Shown: positions 1 to 10,489 of the stretch, piece by piece | How positions within the stretch are numbered: the stretch's first letter is position 1 | How the letters are laid out: each line of letters begins with the position of its first letter | NCBI GenBank assembly: GCA_902563095.1 | Contig: CACEWA010000001.1 | Span: 88,540-152,539 of the forward strand | DNA: 64,000 nt | Direction: 5' to 3' | Source of the DNA: an uncultured Candidatus Poseidoniales archaeon | GTDB lineage: Archaea > Thermoplasmatota > Poseidoniia > Poseidoniales > Poseidoniaceae | The notes under the pieces: generated by a model | The model's database searches: none | The model's input: the letters and a program-made list of their open reading frames with translations, nothing else | What the model was told of the DNA's origin: nothing | Program-made: the position numbers and the translations under genes

Positions 1-1
1 T

Positions 2-850
2 GCCACTTTCTGGGTACTAGCTAGCGGGTTCTTTGAAGCACTCTTTGGATTGTTGTTGATTATTCCTCGAACAAGATCATGGGCATCGGTAGCAACAGCA
101 TGGATGCTGGTAGTACTTTATTGGGCAAATTTCAATATGTGGTACAATGATATCCCACTGAATGGTGCAACCTACGATGACATCTGGCATGTTGTCAGAT
201 TAGTAATACAAATCGTCCTGATTATTACCATAACTTGGATTGGTCAAGTTACACCGTTCAAAGGCAGGGAAAAATTGCATGATTCACTAGATATATTCCA
301 AGGTCGAATAACCTCAAGTGGGTTTCAAACAGGCGATAGGATAGTAGTAGGTGCATGGAATTCTTCTCCATTCGGGAAATTTACTGATATTATGTGGGCT
401 AAACCTGATGGAGTCAGAGTTTTGATTGCCCCAAGTCAAGATGTTGCTGATTACGTAACAGAAATGTACTCTTTTGATGAAGTTTTGATTGAAAAAATTG
501 TAACTAACGAAGAAGGGCGTAATCTCAAGGTTGAGTGCGATTCTATGCAACTAGATTTTTCTTGGAAGAAAGGTTTTGCAATTCCATTCAAGAGATCTCT
601 ACTATTCATCGCAACAGTTGAGTTATTCTTTGCAAAGTTGATTTTCTCAACGAGGACCTATGGATTAACTCGCAATAACCGCCAAGAATGGTACGCTATT
701 GACAGAGTATCCAATTTATCCAGCGCCCTGGCAACAATCAATGGACAGAATGTAGGTGAAATGGCTCCAATGAATGAGGCTTGCAAATTTGGATTCAGTG
801 AAGCACCAAAGAAGCCGTCATCTTGTGAAGTTCGAACTCATATTCTCTAA
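2..850 (+). CDS. Membrane protein with DoxX-like helices and a soluble C-terminal extension (5'-truncated by window edge)
   Basis: Reading frame is open from base 2 (ATFWVLASGFFEALFGLLLIIPRTRSW...), so the listed start at 50 is probably internal. Several hydrophobic helices resemble the DoxX family; the soluble tail is of unknown type. Confidence 0.6.
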   Translation, partial: ATFWVLASGFFEALFGLLLIIPRTRSWASVATAWMLVVLYWANFNMWYNDIPLNGATYDDIWHVVRLVIQIVLIITITWIGQVTPFKGREKLHDSLDIFQGRITSSGFQTGDRIVVGAWNSSPFGKFTDIMWAKPDGVRVLIAPSQDVADYVTEMYSFDEVLIEKIVTNEEGRNLKVECDSMQLDFSWKKGFAIPFKRSLLFIATVELFFAKLIFSTRTYGLTRNNRQEWYAIDRVSNLSSALATINGQNVGEMAPMNEACKFGFSEAPKKPSSCEVRTHIL

Positions 851-911
851 CAGGTTGTAATCACTATCACAGTCGCCTATTCGAATGGGTACCCTTGCGA
901 ATGAGATGCAA

Positions 912-1667
912 TCACATTCGTGCTTTCTTTCCAGATAAGGCTCTCCAGATTCTCTTTACTGGATCATAGTAACGGTCAACAACTCTCTCCTTTAGAGGAA
1001 TGATTGCATTGTCAGTGATATTGATTCCAGCTGGACATACATCGGTACAACACTTGGTAATGTTACAGTAACTAATTCCAAACTCACCTTTTACTTCAGG
1101 GATTCTATCCTCTTGGTCCATTGGGTGCATCTCGAAATTGGCTAGACGAACCATTGTTCTTGGCCCTCCGAATTCTTCGAACTTACGATACTCTCTCAGA
1201 ACGTGGCAGGTATCCTGGCAAATGAAACACTCGATGCACATTCTGAATTCTTGAGCACGGCTGGCCTCAAATTGACTGAACACCCAATCCGGCTCTTCTG
1301 GACCCTTAATCGGTGCAACAGCTTCTGCCATTTCATAATTCCAAGATACATCTGATACCAAGTCCTTCACATGCGGGAAAGTCTTCATCGGCCTTACAGT
1401 GATGATTTCATCTTCAGGAGTCTCTTCAATGATATCCTCCATTCTAGTCATGCACATCAAACGAGGCTTACCGTTGATTTCAGCACTGCATGAACCACAC
1501 TTACCAGCCTTACAGTTCCAGCGACATGCTAGTTCTGCATCTTGTTCGTGCTGAATGCGATGAATTGTATCCAAGAGAACCATACCTTCATCGAGTTCGA
1601 CTTCGTAATCTACAAGTTCTCCTTCTCCTTCTTCCCCACGGAAGACCTTCATATTGATTTTTGACAT
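912..1667 (-). CDS. sdhB: Succinate dehydrogenase/fumarate reductase iron-sulfur subunit
   Basis: 2Fe-2S motif CRWNCKAGKCGSC and cysteine clusters CIECFICQDTCH and CNITKCCTDVCPAGI. Confidence 0.95.
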   Translation of the reverse strand: MSKINMKVFRGEEGEGELVDYEVELDEGMVLLDTIHRIQHEQDAELACRWNCKAGKCGSCSAEINGKPRLMCMTRMEDIIEETPEDEIITVRPMKTFPHVKDLVSDVSWNYEMAEAVAPIKGPEEPDWVFSQFEASRAQEFRMCIECFICQDTCHVLREYRKFEEFGGPRTMVRLANFEMHPMDQEDRIPEVKGEFGISYCNITKCCTDVCPAGINITDNAIIPLKERVVDRYYDPVKRIWRALSGKKARM

Positions 1668-1669
1668 TT

Positions 1670-3493
1670 TCAGGCCTCCTTCTTCGAACGGTCTAGTAAT
1701 TTTTCTAGTTCTTCAGGAGGCTGTTCTAGGTCCTCCTGGTGGATTGTGATTTCGCCATTTTCTTTCTTCAAGACGTTAGTTGTGTGGCTCCACATCCCCT
1801 TATCGGGAACTGGGAAATCATCACGTGTATGCCCGCCTCTGCTTTCCGTTCTTGTCAATGCTGCAAGAGTACAAACATGAGAAATGTCAACCATATTCTT
1901 CAGGTCAAGAGCCTGATGCCATCCTGAGTTGTAGGTCATTGAACTACCAGAGGAGGTCATCGATACACGGTCTTTGAATTCCTTTAGATCTGTAATTGCA
2001 GTTTCAAGGTCGTCTTTAGTACGGATGATTCCAACCTTTTGTTGCATCATTTCACGCAACTCATCATACACCTTTCCAGGATTTTCTCCACCCTCTCTTG
2101 CAAGAGGTGCTAGGTTCTCTGCAATCGCAGATTCAATCGCTGCATTATCAAGGGTAGGTTGCTCAAGTGACGCCGCTCTCTTGGCTGCATGTTCACCGGC
2201 TCTCTTACCGAATACAATCAAATCGGATAGCGAGTTTCCTCCAAGACGATTTGCTCCATGCAATCCACTTGCGACTTCACCGGCAGCATACAACCCCGAT
2301 ACGGTCGATTCTTGAGTTTCTGCATCTACTCTAACTCCGCCCATCACATAGTGAGCAGTTGGACCAACTTCCATTGGTTCCTTAGTGATGTCAACTCCTG
2401 CTAATTCCATGAATTGATGATGCATACTTGGTAACTTAGCAATAATTTCCTCAGCCGTTCGCTGAGTGGCAATGTCAAGATATGCGCCACCATGAGTTGA
2501 ACCACGGCCTTCTGCAACTTCCTTGTTAATCGCTTTAGCAACCACGTCTCTAGTCAATAGTTCAGGAGGTCTACGAACACTTGCCTTCTCTCCGGCTACA
2601 ACTTGTCGAACCCACTCTGTTGCCTCTTCTTCGGTTTCAGCATGGTCTCCCTTGAACATATCAGGTACATTATCGAACATGAAACGCTTACCTTCTGAAT
2701 TCTTTAGAACTCCACCTTCTCCTCTAACACCTTCTGTGACGAGAATTCCTCGAACCGATGGTGGCCAAACCATGCCTGTAGGGTGGAATTGTACAAATTC
2801 CATATCGATTAAATCTGCTCCAGCATTCAAAGCTAGAGCATGTCCATCGCCAGTGTATTCCCAAGAACCACTACAGACCGACCAGCATCGAGTGATGCCT
2901 CCAGTTGCTAGGACTATCGACTTGGCTGAATAAGCATGCATCGAGCCATCGACTCTGTTGTATGCAACACAACCGATACAGGTGCCGTCATCATCCTGTA
3001 GCAGGTGACTTACCGTGTACTCCATGTACACATCAACACCAGAGTGTATCCCCTTCTCTTGGAGGGTTCGAATAATTTCAAGCCCGGTTGAATCACCAAC
3101 GTGAGCAAGTCGAGGATAAGTGTGGCCTCCGAAATTTCTCTGATTGATTAGGCCACTAGGTGTTCTATCAAATACAGCGCCCCACTGTTCTAACTCTCGA
3201 ATTCTATCTGCAGATTCTTTTGCATGAATCTGAGCCATTCGCCAATTGTTGAGGTATTTCCCACCCTTCATGGTGTCTTTGAAGTGGGTCTGCCACCCAT
3301 CACGGTCATCGACATTTGCGAGGGCTGCAGCCGCTCCACCTTCTGCCATTACAGTGTGGGCTTTACCGAGTAATGATTTACAGATAATTGCGGTATTAGC
3401 GCCTTGGCGAGAAGACTCAATTGCTGCTCTAAGTCCTGCTCCACCGGCACCGATTACGATTACATCGTAGTCGTAACTTTCGAACTCGCTCAA
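1670..3493 (-). CDS. sdhA: Succinate dehydrogenase/fumarate reductase flavoprotein subunit
   Basis: FAD motif VIVIGAGGAGLRAAIES; HTVMAEGGAAAAL; LVTEGVRGEGGVLKN; GLYAAGEVASGLHGANRLGGNSLSDLIVFG. Confidence 0.97.
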   Translation of the reverse strand: MSEFESYDYDVIVIGAGGAGLRAAIESSRQGANTAIICKSLLGKAHTVMAEGGAAAALANVDDRDGWQTHFKDTMKGGKYLNNWRMAQIHAKESADRIRELEQWGAVFDRTPSGLINQRNFGGHTYPRLAHVGDSTGLEIIRTLQEKGIHSGVDVYMEYTVSHLLQDDDGTCIGCVAYNRVDGSMHAYSAKSIVLATGGITRCWSVCSGSWEYTGDGHALALNAGADLIDMEFVQFHPTGMVWPPSVRGILVTEGVRGEGGVLKNSEGKRFMFDNVPDMFKGDHAETEEEATEWVRQVVAGEKASVRRPPELLTRDVVAKAINKEVAEGRGSTHGGAYLDIATQRTAEEIIAKLPSMHHQFMELAGVDITKEPMEVGPTAHYVMGGVRVDAETQESTVSGLYAAGEVASGLHGANRLGGNSLSDLIVFGKRAGEHAAKRAASLEQPTLDNAAIESAIAENLAPLAREGGENPGKVYDELREMMQQKVGIIRTKDDLETAITDLKEFKDRVSMTSSGSSMTYNSGWHQALDLKNMVDISHVCTLAALTRTESRGGHTRDDFPVPDKGMWSHTTNVLKKENGEITIHQEDLEQPPEELEKLLDRSKKEA

Positions 3494-4348
3494 TCAGATC
3501 CCTCCAATCAATACGATGTCGCTCCACCAACCTTCTGTGCAAGAATAGATATAGAAATCGGAAAACATTACCCAGAATAATGAATAAATTGCCCACTTGT
3601 TGTGATTCTTGTTGAGTTTAGTACAACTTTTCCAGCAAGCCTCAGCAATTGAGCCACCACCATTTCTGAATCGGTTACGAATTCCACCAATCATGTGTCG
3701 GAAGGAGTGACAACCTAGAGTATAGCCACTCAACAATATTACATTGAGTAACAGTACTAAGGTTCCAACAGAAACTCCGAATGAAGTATTTCCATTTTGA
3801 TGGAATTGTGTTGCCATCCAAAGGTCATACGTTAGTACGAACATGTATAGCAGCGCGAGGTACATGAAATATCGATGTAAATTCTGGAAAAGGAATAGTC
3901 TGGTCTCTCCCTTGTAATCGCCAAATGGTGTGCTTACAGCACAAGCAGCAGGGCTAGCAAAGAAAGAGCGGTAGTAGGCCTTGCGATAGTAGTAACATGT
4001 TCCTCTGAATCCTGCTGGGATAATCAGAATAAACATTGCAGGACTCATCCACCAAAGAGCTTCTGGCACACGCGAGCCCAGACCGTCTTCACCTGGAATA
4101 ATAAGCGGTGAGAATAGTGGTGAAAGAACATGGCTACCCTTGTCTTCAATTGCCATAGTTTGGGTTCCTGCAGAATTTCCAAAGTCACTAAAGATCCAGA
4201 AATCCGCTTCCATTAAGCCCCGCCAGGTAGCATACGCAATAGCCAATCCAAGATAAATCGCCATAGCCATTGGTGATTTCCACCAAGCGTCGATTCTCTC
4301 GGTTTTACCCAATCCCCTGTCCATTGGAAGATGCCTTGGTTCAACCAT
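3494..4348 (-). CDS. Succinate dehydrogenase single membrane-anchor (cytochrome b) subunit
   Basis: Polytopic protein immediately upstream of sdhA; CYYYRKAYYRSFFASPAACAV and LFLFQNLHRYFMY motifs resemble actinobacterial-type Sdh anchors. Confidence 0.8.
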   Translation of the reverse strand: MVEPRHLPMDRGLGKTERIDAWWKSPMAMAIYLGLAIAYATWRGLMEADFWIFSDFGNSAGTQTMAIEDKGSHVLSPLFSPLIIPGEDGLGSRVPEALWWMSPAMFILIIPAGFRGTCYYYRKAYYRSFFASPAACAVSTPFGDYKGETRLFLFQNLHRYFMYLALLYMFVLTYDLWMATQFHQNGNTSFGVSVGTLVLLLNVILLSGYTLGCHSFRHMIGGIRNRFRNGGGSIAEACWKSCTKLNKNHNKWAIYSLFWVMFSDFYIYSCTEGWWSDIVLIGGI

Positions 4349-4509
4349 AATTTCGCCCCTATGCCACTTCGAAATGGTTTAGGCTTTTGATAATTTGTTT
4401 GAAGCATTGAACCGAGATTCTCTCAGAATTTCGGAATATGCTGTCTTTGAGCCGTACAACTCAAGAATCCAACTACAAAATTGCAGTCTTTTCACTAAAT
4501 ATTTCTTGG

Positions 4510-6138
4510 TTAAGACAAAGATTTCCAATCGATTTCTGCTTCTTCGATTTCTATTTCTTCAACATCCATCTGAGCGAGTTGCAACTTTCCTGATAACTCA
4601 TCGTTTACTGCATGCCAGTAAGAGTACGCTTCGATTACCCAAATTCCTGATTCTCGAGTACCGTTACCGCTGCCCTTTACACCACCGAATGGAAGATGAG
4701 CTTCAGCACCTGTTGTCGAATTGTTTATTCCTGTCATTCCAGCCTTGATTCCTGTCTTGAAACGGTATGCTTCGAGGCGGTCGTTGGTGTAAATTGCACT
4801 AGATAAACCGTAAGGAGATGCATTTGCAAGATGCAAAGCGTGATCAAAATCATCCGCCTTAACCACAGTAACTGCAGGGCCAAATACTTCCTCGTGGAAG
4901 CACTTCATGTCCTCGGTAACATTTGTGTAAACATGCGGCCACATGTATACTCCATCTTCTGGAGTTCCTTGGAAATTCTCAGGAGTATTACCTGACGAGA
5001 TTCTGCCTTGTCCCCAAATTTTAGTTGCGCCATCTGCCTCAACCATATCGATTCCTTTCAAGAAATCGACAGCATACTTCTCTGATAACATCGAACCATA
5101 CAACACATCATCGTGCTTCAATGAGTCTCCGATTCTTGTGGTCTTGACCTTGGCCATGAATTTCTCCATGAACTCATCATAGATGTCCTTGTGAAGAATC
5201 AGGTTACCTAAACTAGTACAACGCTGACCTGCTGTTCCAAAGCCACCCCAATAAGCGCCAGCTACTGCATTATCAATGTCTGCAGAGGGCATAACTACCA
5301 ATGGATTCTTGCCACCTAATTCAAGGCTGCAAGACACTAAATTTCTTCCACAGACTTCGCCTATTGCTTTGCCAACCTCAGTACTTCCAGTGAATGAAAT
5401 TTTGTTGATAAGGCCTTCATCGACGGCGTCAACGATGTACTGACCTGCGCTGCTTCCTTTACCGTGAACTAAGTTGATAACTCCATCCGGCAATCCTGCT
5501 TGGTGCATTACACGTGCCAGTGCGAATGAGAGCAGAGGAGAATCTTGTGGGGATTTCCATACACATGTGTTACCACAAATGATTGCAGGAATCATTTTCC
5601 AGAATGGAACTGCAGATGGGAAATTGCACGCATTAATTATCCCACATACTCCAAGTGGACGTCGATAAGTGAATAATTCCTTGTCAGGTAATTCAGAATT
5701 GACTGTTTGACCATAAAGTCGGCGGCCTTCAGATTGGAAGAATAAGCAGGTGTCAATAGCTTCTTGGATTTCACCACCACATTCTTTCAGCGTCTTGCCG
5801 ATTTCACGTGCTTGTAAGCGAACCAAGTCGTCCTTGTACTCCATCAACAAGCGACCCATGTTTCCGATAATTTGACCGCGGGTTGGTGCAGGAGTTGCCG
5901 CCCAGCCTGTCAATGCAGTTCGTGCTGCTGCGATTGCAGAATGTACATCTTCTCTAGTGGAAAGTGGGAACTCGCCTAACTCGTCTACGAGAACTGCTGG
6001 ATTCTTGCTGAGGAATGTAGAACCATCTGAAGATAAGGTAAGTTGTCCATTGATGATATTGTATCCTTTAACCTTAGGCAGGTTGTCTGGGTTGTTGTTT
6101 TCCATGAATTCTAGTCCGGCTTCCAGAATGTGCGTCAT
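4510..6138 (-). CDS. NAD(P)-dependent aldehyde dehydrogenase (ALDH superfamily)
   Basis: FTGSTEVGKAIG, LELGGKNPLVV, GQRCTSLGNLILH, EEVFGPAVTVVKADD, LPFGGVKGSGNGTRESG. Confidence 0.93.
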   Translation of the reverse strand: MTHILEAGLEFMENNNPDNLPKVKGYNIINGQLTLSSDGSTFLSKNPAVLVDELGEFPLSTREDVHSAIAAARTALTGWAATPAPTRGQIIGNMGRLLMEYKDDLVRLQAREIGKTLKECGGEIQEAIDTCLFFQSEGRRLYGQTVNSELPDKELFTYRRPLGVCGIINACNFPSAVPFWKMIPAIICGNTCVWKSPQDSPLLSFALARVMHQAGLPDGVINLVHGKGSSAGQYIVDAVDEGLINKISFTGSTEVGKAIGEVCGRNLVSCSLELGGKNPLVVMPSADIDNAVAGAYWGGFGTAGQRCTSLGNLILHKDIYDEFMEKFMAKVKTTRIGDSLKHDDVLYGSMLSEKYAVDFLKGIDMVEADGATKIWGQGRISSGNTPENFQGTPEDGVYMWPHVYTNVTEDMKCFHEEVFGPAVTVVKADDFDHALHLANASPYGLSSAIYTNDRLEAYRFKTGIKAGMTGINNSTTGAEAHLPFGGVKGSGNGTRESGIWVIEAYSYWHAVNDELSGKLQLAQMDVEEIEIEEAEIDWKSLS

Positions 6139-6241
6139 GGCCCTGCGTCATGTAATTAGAACATAAGTCTTGCATTGAAGTTAAATCCATGGATTAAAGT
6201 GATACCGACTGTGAAGATAGAACACACGGAGGGGTTTACCT

Positions 6242-8473
6242 ATGGCTGGTGAAGATACTGATTCTATTTCTTTGAAGGTTTCAAAGGCTATACCAAGTGA
6301 TGTAGGTCACGGTAGAGCGCGCATAAGTGGCGAGAATGATTTAGATCTGAAACCCGGAGATATCATTGAGATTAAGGGTGATAATCGTTCAACCGCTGCA
6401 ATTTACTGGCGAAGCCGCCCAGAAGATGCAAAAATGGACATTATCAGAGTTGATGGAATCATTCGAAAGAATGCTGGCGTAAGCCTCGGGGACAGAGTTA
6501 CTGTTTCGAAAGTCGATGCTAAGATTTGCACTAAACTGGTCCTATCCCCTGTTATGGCGAACAAGCAGAAGGTCAAATTTGGCCCAGGCATCGAAGGATT
6601 TGCCAGAAGGGGATTGAACAAGCGACCTGTTGTTGCTGGTGACAGAATCTTCATTCCAGGAATGACACTATTCGCCGAAGCTTTGCCTTTCGCAGTTCTT
6701 CAAACCACTCCTAAAGGAATAGTTCAAGTTAATTCTGATACCGATATTGTAATCAAAGACGAGGCGATTGATGACGATGATGTAGGACAGTCTCAAGGAA
6801 TTACATACGAAGACATTGGTGGAATAGGAAGCCAATTGTTGAAGGTTCGTGAAATGATTGAACTTCCATTGAAGCATCCAGAGTTATTCCGTCGCCTAGG
6901 TATCGATCCACCAAAAGGTGTCCTTCTACACGGCCCGCCAGGAACTGGAAAAACAATGATCGCAAAGGCTGTCGCTACAGAAACTAATGCACATTTCACT
7001 TCAATTAACGGGCCGGAAATTATTTCCAAGTACTACGGTGAATCTGAAAAACAATTGCGTGAGATATTCGATGAAGCCGCAAATAACGCACCTGCAATAG
7101 TATTCGTCGATGAGATAGATTCTATCTGTCCTAAGCGTGAAGATGTAAGTGGGGAAGTTGAGCGCAGAGTTGTTGCGCAAATGTTGACTCTTATGGATGG
7201 TATGCAGGGCCGTGACAATGTCATTGTCATCGGTGCTACCAACCGTAGAGATGCAATGGACCCCGCGCTAAGAAGACCGGGTAGGTTCGATAGAGAAATC
7301 GAAATTGGTGTTCCAGACAGAGAAGGGAGAAAAGAAATCCTTGATGTTCATACCAGACAAATGCCTATTGCAGATGATTTTGATGTAGACTGGGTGTTGG
7401 AAAACTCCTACGGTTTCGTAGGTGCAGACCTTGCAGCATTGGTAAGAGAATCAGCAATGAAGGCCCTACGAAGATACCTACCAGAGATTGATTTGGATGA
7501 GGAAACTATTCCTCCAGAGGTGCTTGAAAAGATGGAGGTAAGAATGGATGACTTCCGCCTTGCAATCCGTGAAATTGAACCGAGTGCTCTTCGTGAAATT
7601 TATGTTGAAATCCCTGATGTTTCATGGGAGAGTGTCGGTGGTCTTACCGAAATCAAAGACCGTCTAAAGGAAAGTGTTGAGTGGCCTCTAACCAAACCAG
7701 AGTTATTCGAACACTTCGGAATCAAACCACCTCGTGGGATTGTATTATTTGGCGCTCCTGGTACTGGGAAAACACTACTTGCGAAGGCCATTGCAAATGA
7801 AGCAAAAGCGAATTTCATTTCGATCAAAGGTCCGGAGTTAATCTCGAAGTGGGTAGGTGAATCTGAGAAGGCTATCCGTGAAATTTTCAAGAAAGCGAAG
7901 CAGTCTTCTCCTTCAATCATTTTCCTCGATGAATTCGAATCGATTGCAGGTATGCGTTCATCCAATTCACAATCAGGAGGTTCTGATGTTGCAAATCGTG
8001 TTGTCAATCAATTGCTTGCCAGTATGGATGGTGTTGAAAGCTTGGACGAAGTTATCATTGTAGCAGCAACTAACAGACCGGAAATGATTGACCCTGCATT
8101 ACTTCGAAGTGGAAGATTTGAGCGTGTTCTGCATGTACCACCGCCAGACAAACCTGCAAGAGAAGCAATCATGGCGATACACTCTGCTGAAATGCCACTA
8201 TCATCATTCTCAATGAAGGATGTCCTTGGTGGGATGGAAGGATTTACTGGAGCAGATATTGAAGCAGTTTGCCGAGAAGCCGCATTAATTGCAATGCGGG
8301 CTGGAAAGAAAAAGGTGAACAAAGGGCACTTTGAAGATGCAATTTCAAGAGTCCGCCCAACTGTCACTCCGGAAATGCTCGAATATTATTCAAAGATGGA
8401 AGAGAGATTAACATCTGGTCTTTCTAACATTAAGCGTACCAGAGATACTGGTTACGGAATGGAATCAATGTGA
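6242..8473 (+). CDS. AAA+ ATPase, CDC48/VCP/VAT family
   Basis: N-terminal double-psi barrel region plus two AAA modules (Walker A GPPGTGKT and GAPGTGKT; Walker B IVFVDEID and IIFLDEFE); GGAGGGG SD-like sequence upstream. Confidence 0.96.
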   Translation: MAGEDTDSISLKVSKAIPSDVGHGRARISGENDLDLKPGDIIEIKGDNRSTAAIYWRSRPEDAKMDIIRVDGIIRKNAGVSLGDRVTVSKVDAKICTKLVLSPVMANKQKVKFGPGIEGFARRGLNKRPVVAGDRIFIPGMTLFAEALPFAVLQTTPKGIVQVNSDTDIVIKDEAIDDDDVGQSQGITYEDIGGIGSQLLKVREMIELPLKHPELFRRLGIDPPKGVLLHGPPGTGKTMIAKAVATETNAHFTSINGPEIISKYYGESEKQLREIFDEAANNAPAIVFVDEIDSICPKREDVSGEVERRVVAQMLTLMDGMQGRDNVIVIGATNRRDAMDPALRRPGRFDREIEIGVPDREGRKEILDVHTRQMPIADDFDVDWVLENSYGFVGADLAALVRESAMKALRRYLPEIDLDEETIPPEVLEKMEVRMDDFRLAIREIEPSALREIYVEIPDVSWESVGGLTEIKDRLKESVEWPLTKPELFEHFGIKPPRGIVLFGAPGTGKTLLAKAIANEAKANFISIKGPELISKWVGESEKAIREIFKKAKQSSPSIIFLDEFESIAGMRSSNSQSGGSDVANRVVNQLLASMDGVESLDEVIIVAATNRPEMIDPALLRSGRFERVLHVPPPDKPAREAIMAIHSAEMPLSSFSMKDVLGGMEGFTGADIEAVCREAALIAMRAGKKKVNKGHFEDAISRVRPTVTPEMLEYYSKMEERLTSGLSNIKRTRDTGYGMESM

Positions 8474-8541
8474 TTTATTGGTCGCCGTATGATTGAAGTG
8501 ACAAAACTAATTGCATGAACTGATAGGAGAGGAGGCAAACC

Positions 8542-8781
8542 ATGTCAAGTTTCAGCGGAGAATTCCTCAAACGTTCTGTTGTTGACATAAACGGCGAATT
8601 GTTTGGACATCTTGCTGATATTGTAATCGACCCTAGAAGTGGCGAAATCACCGAAATTTTAGTCGAAGTGATCTCAGAAATTGATGTAACAAAACTACCT
8701 TGGCCGAGCGACGGCGGTTTTTGCCAAGTTCCAGCCCAAGAAATCTCTCAAATCGGTGCACGTATCGTCTTAAGACGATGA
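8542..8781 (+). CDS. PRC-barrel domain small protein
   Basis: 79 aa; FLKRSVVDINGELFGHLADIVIDPRSGEITEILVEV pattern typical of PRC-barrel; SD gaggaggc upstream. Confidence 0.75.
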   Translation: MSSFSGEFLKRSVVDINGELFGHLADIVIDPRSGEITEILVEVISEIDVTKLPWPSDGGFCQVPAQEISQIGARIVLRR

Positions 8782-8862
8782 GCAATAGATTATCATCAGC
8801 CCACAACCTTCTAAACCCAATGTTAGAGTCGGTTGTCTGTATCTTGTACTAGAGGTGATAGT

Positions 8863-10479
8863 TTGGACGAAAAGCCGCGCTTTAACAAAAGAAGACTTGT
8901 TCTTCAAATTGCGTTCTGGTTTGTCCTTGTAATGTTGCTATCTACCGTAGTTTCTCAAGTCATCAATATAGGGAACAATGAGGGTCAATCCGCATATGGA
9001 GATGATTGGAATGACATGTCAGCATTCCGACAAGACGTCAAGGACATGGGTATCGATACAAAATCGCTAGTTTCTTCTCCACTATTATTGGCTGATATTG
9101 AAGACCCTGCAAATACAACATTCATCATCGCAGGAGTAGAAAGAGATACTCTTTCACTGCCTCAGTTCTCATCTGATGGTTTCCTTACTTTTGCAGCTGA
9201 AGACGGATACACACCGGCAGAAGTCGATGCGATCAAAGAATTCGTATTCGCTGGAGGCGATGTCCTTGTGATGGATGACTTTGGTTATTCATCTTCGATT
9301 GCAGAAGCATTTGGTGTTCGCTTCAAAGGAGTACAATTGTATGATACAGTCTATGTTACTGAATTAGATTACAACTTCGTTTGGATGTGTGTACAAGAAT
9401 CTCCTTGTGGAATGGACGGTACATCAATTGACCCAGAGACTGTTGAAAATCATAGCAGATGGTCAATTCAAGACAATGGCGCTCACATCTGTAAGTTATA
9501 TGATGGTAGATTTATGGCAAAATCCGATTCAGGAGTTTGCGAACAGCATTGGAAGGATGGACAAATACAGTTCAATTCTTCTTACCAAGTATTACTCAAT
9601 AACATCACTGGAATCGACATTATTCCAAATGCAAAAACCGGAATGGGAGCAACTGAAATCAGAGCACTAACCTCGCCAGAAGCGACTATTGACGTAAACG
9701 GCGATGGTGAAATTTGGGTAGGTTCTGAGCAGACCTCAGAAACACCTGACCTTTGGGGACAATTCAATCTATCAATCGAAGTTTGTATCTCACAAGACTG
9801 CAATTTCGTGCAAGGAGGTAGGATTACATTCATCGCCGATGGTTCTGCATTAACCAATGCTCTATACGACTATGAAGGATACAACAATGGCGATTATGGT
9901 AAAGCGGACAAGCCAATTCCTAGAAATGATAACAGGAAGTGGGCCTTGGATTATATTGCTGACTCGCTAGTAGATACCGACGAACCCGGAGTGTCCGAAG
10001 ATGTTCCTGAACCAGCACCGAATGCAATGGTCATCTTTGACGAAAGCAGACACATTCAGCCAAGCATCGCTTCTGAATCATACAACACGGTTTACTTCTT
10101 GCTAGTCTACTTCACCGGTGAAGGACTAGCTATGCTCCTGTTATTCCTTATCCTATTCATTGCATTCGAAGGAGTTCTTCTGAAGAAGAAAGATCCTGAA
10201 CCATGGCGACATGTATTCAGTATCATCTACTATGGATTTGGAGATGCGAATAGGTACACTTACTACGCAAAATCGAATAAAATCAAACAGGTGTTCCTTT
10301 CAAAGGTTCGAAATCAGAATGGATTGACTCGAGAAGAGTTTGACTCATTGCCAGCAAGAGAATTGCAGAGCATGATCAACGACCCTGTACTAGTAAAATT
10401 CGTATTCGAAAATAGGAACTATTCATTGGAACAGACCGTGGCTATTGTTAAGCGAATAAAGGTCTGGGGAAGAACATGA
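8863..10479 (+). CDS. DUF4350-like membrane-anchored protein
   Basis: N-terminal TM, FAGGDVLVMDDFG motif (GATase-like fold), C-terminal TM. Start taken as TTG 8863, 3 nt after GAGGTGAT (8852-8859), rather than 8833. Confidence 0.75.
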   Translation: MDEKPRFNKRRLVLQIAFWFVLVMLLSTVVSQVINIGNNEGQSAYGDDWNDMSAFRQDVKDMGIDTKSLVSSPLLLADIEDPANTTFIIAGVERDTLSLPQFSSDGFLTFAAEDGYTPAEVDAIKEFVFAGGDVLVMDDFGYSSSIAEAFGVRFKGVQLYDTVYVTELDYNFVWMCVQESPCGMDGTSIDPETVENHSRWSIQDNGAHICKLYDGRFMAKSDSGVCEQHWKDGQIQFNSSYQVLLNNITGIDIIPNAKTGMGATEIRALTSPEATIDVNGDGEIWVGSEQTSETPDLWGQFNLSIEVCISQDCNFVQGGRITFIADGSALTNALYDYEGYNNGDYGKADKPIPRNDNRKWALDYIADSLVDTDEPGVSEDVPEPAPNAMVIFDESRHIQPSIASESYNTVYFLLVYFTGEGLAMLLLFLILFIAFEGVLLKKKDPEPWRHVFSIIYYGFGDANRYTYYAKSNKIKQVFLSKVRNQNGLTREEFDSLPARELQSMINDPVLVKFVFENRNYSLEQTVAIVKRIKVWGRT

Positions 10480-10489
10480 GGTGATTTAG

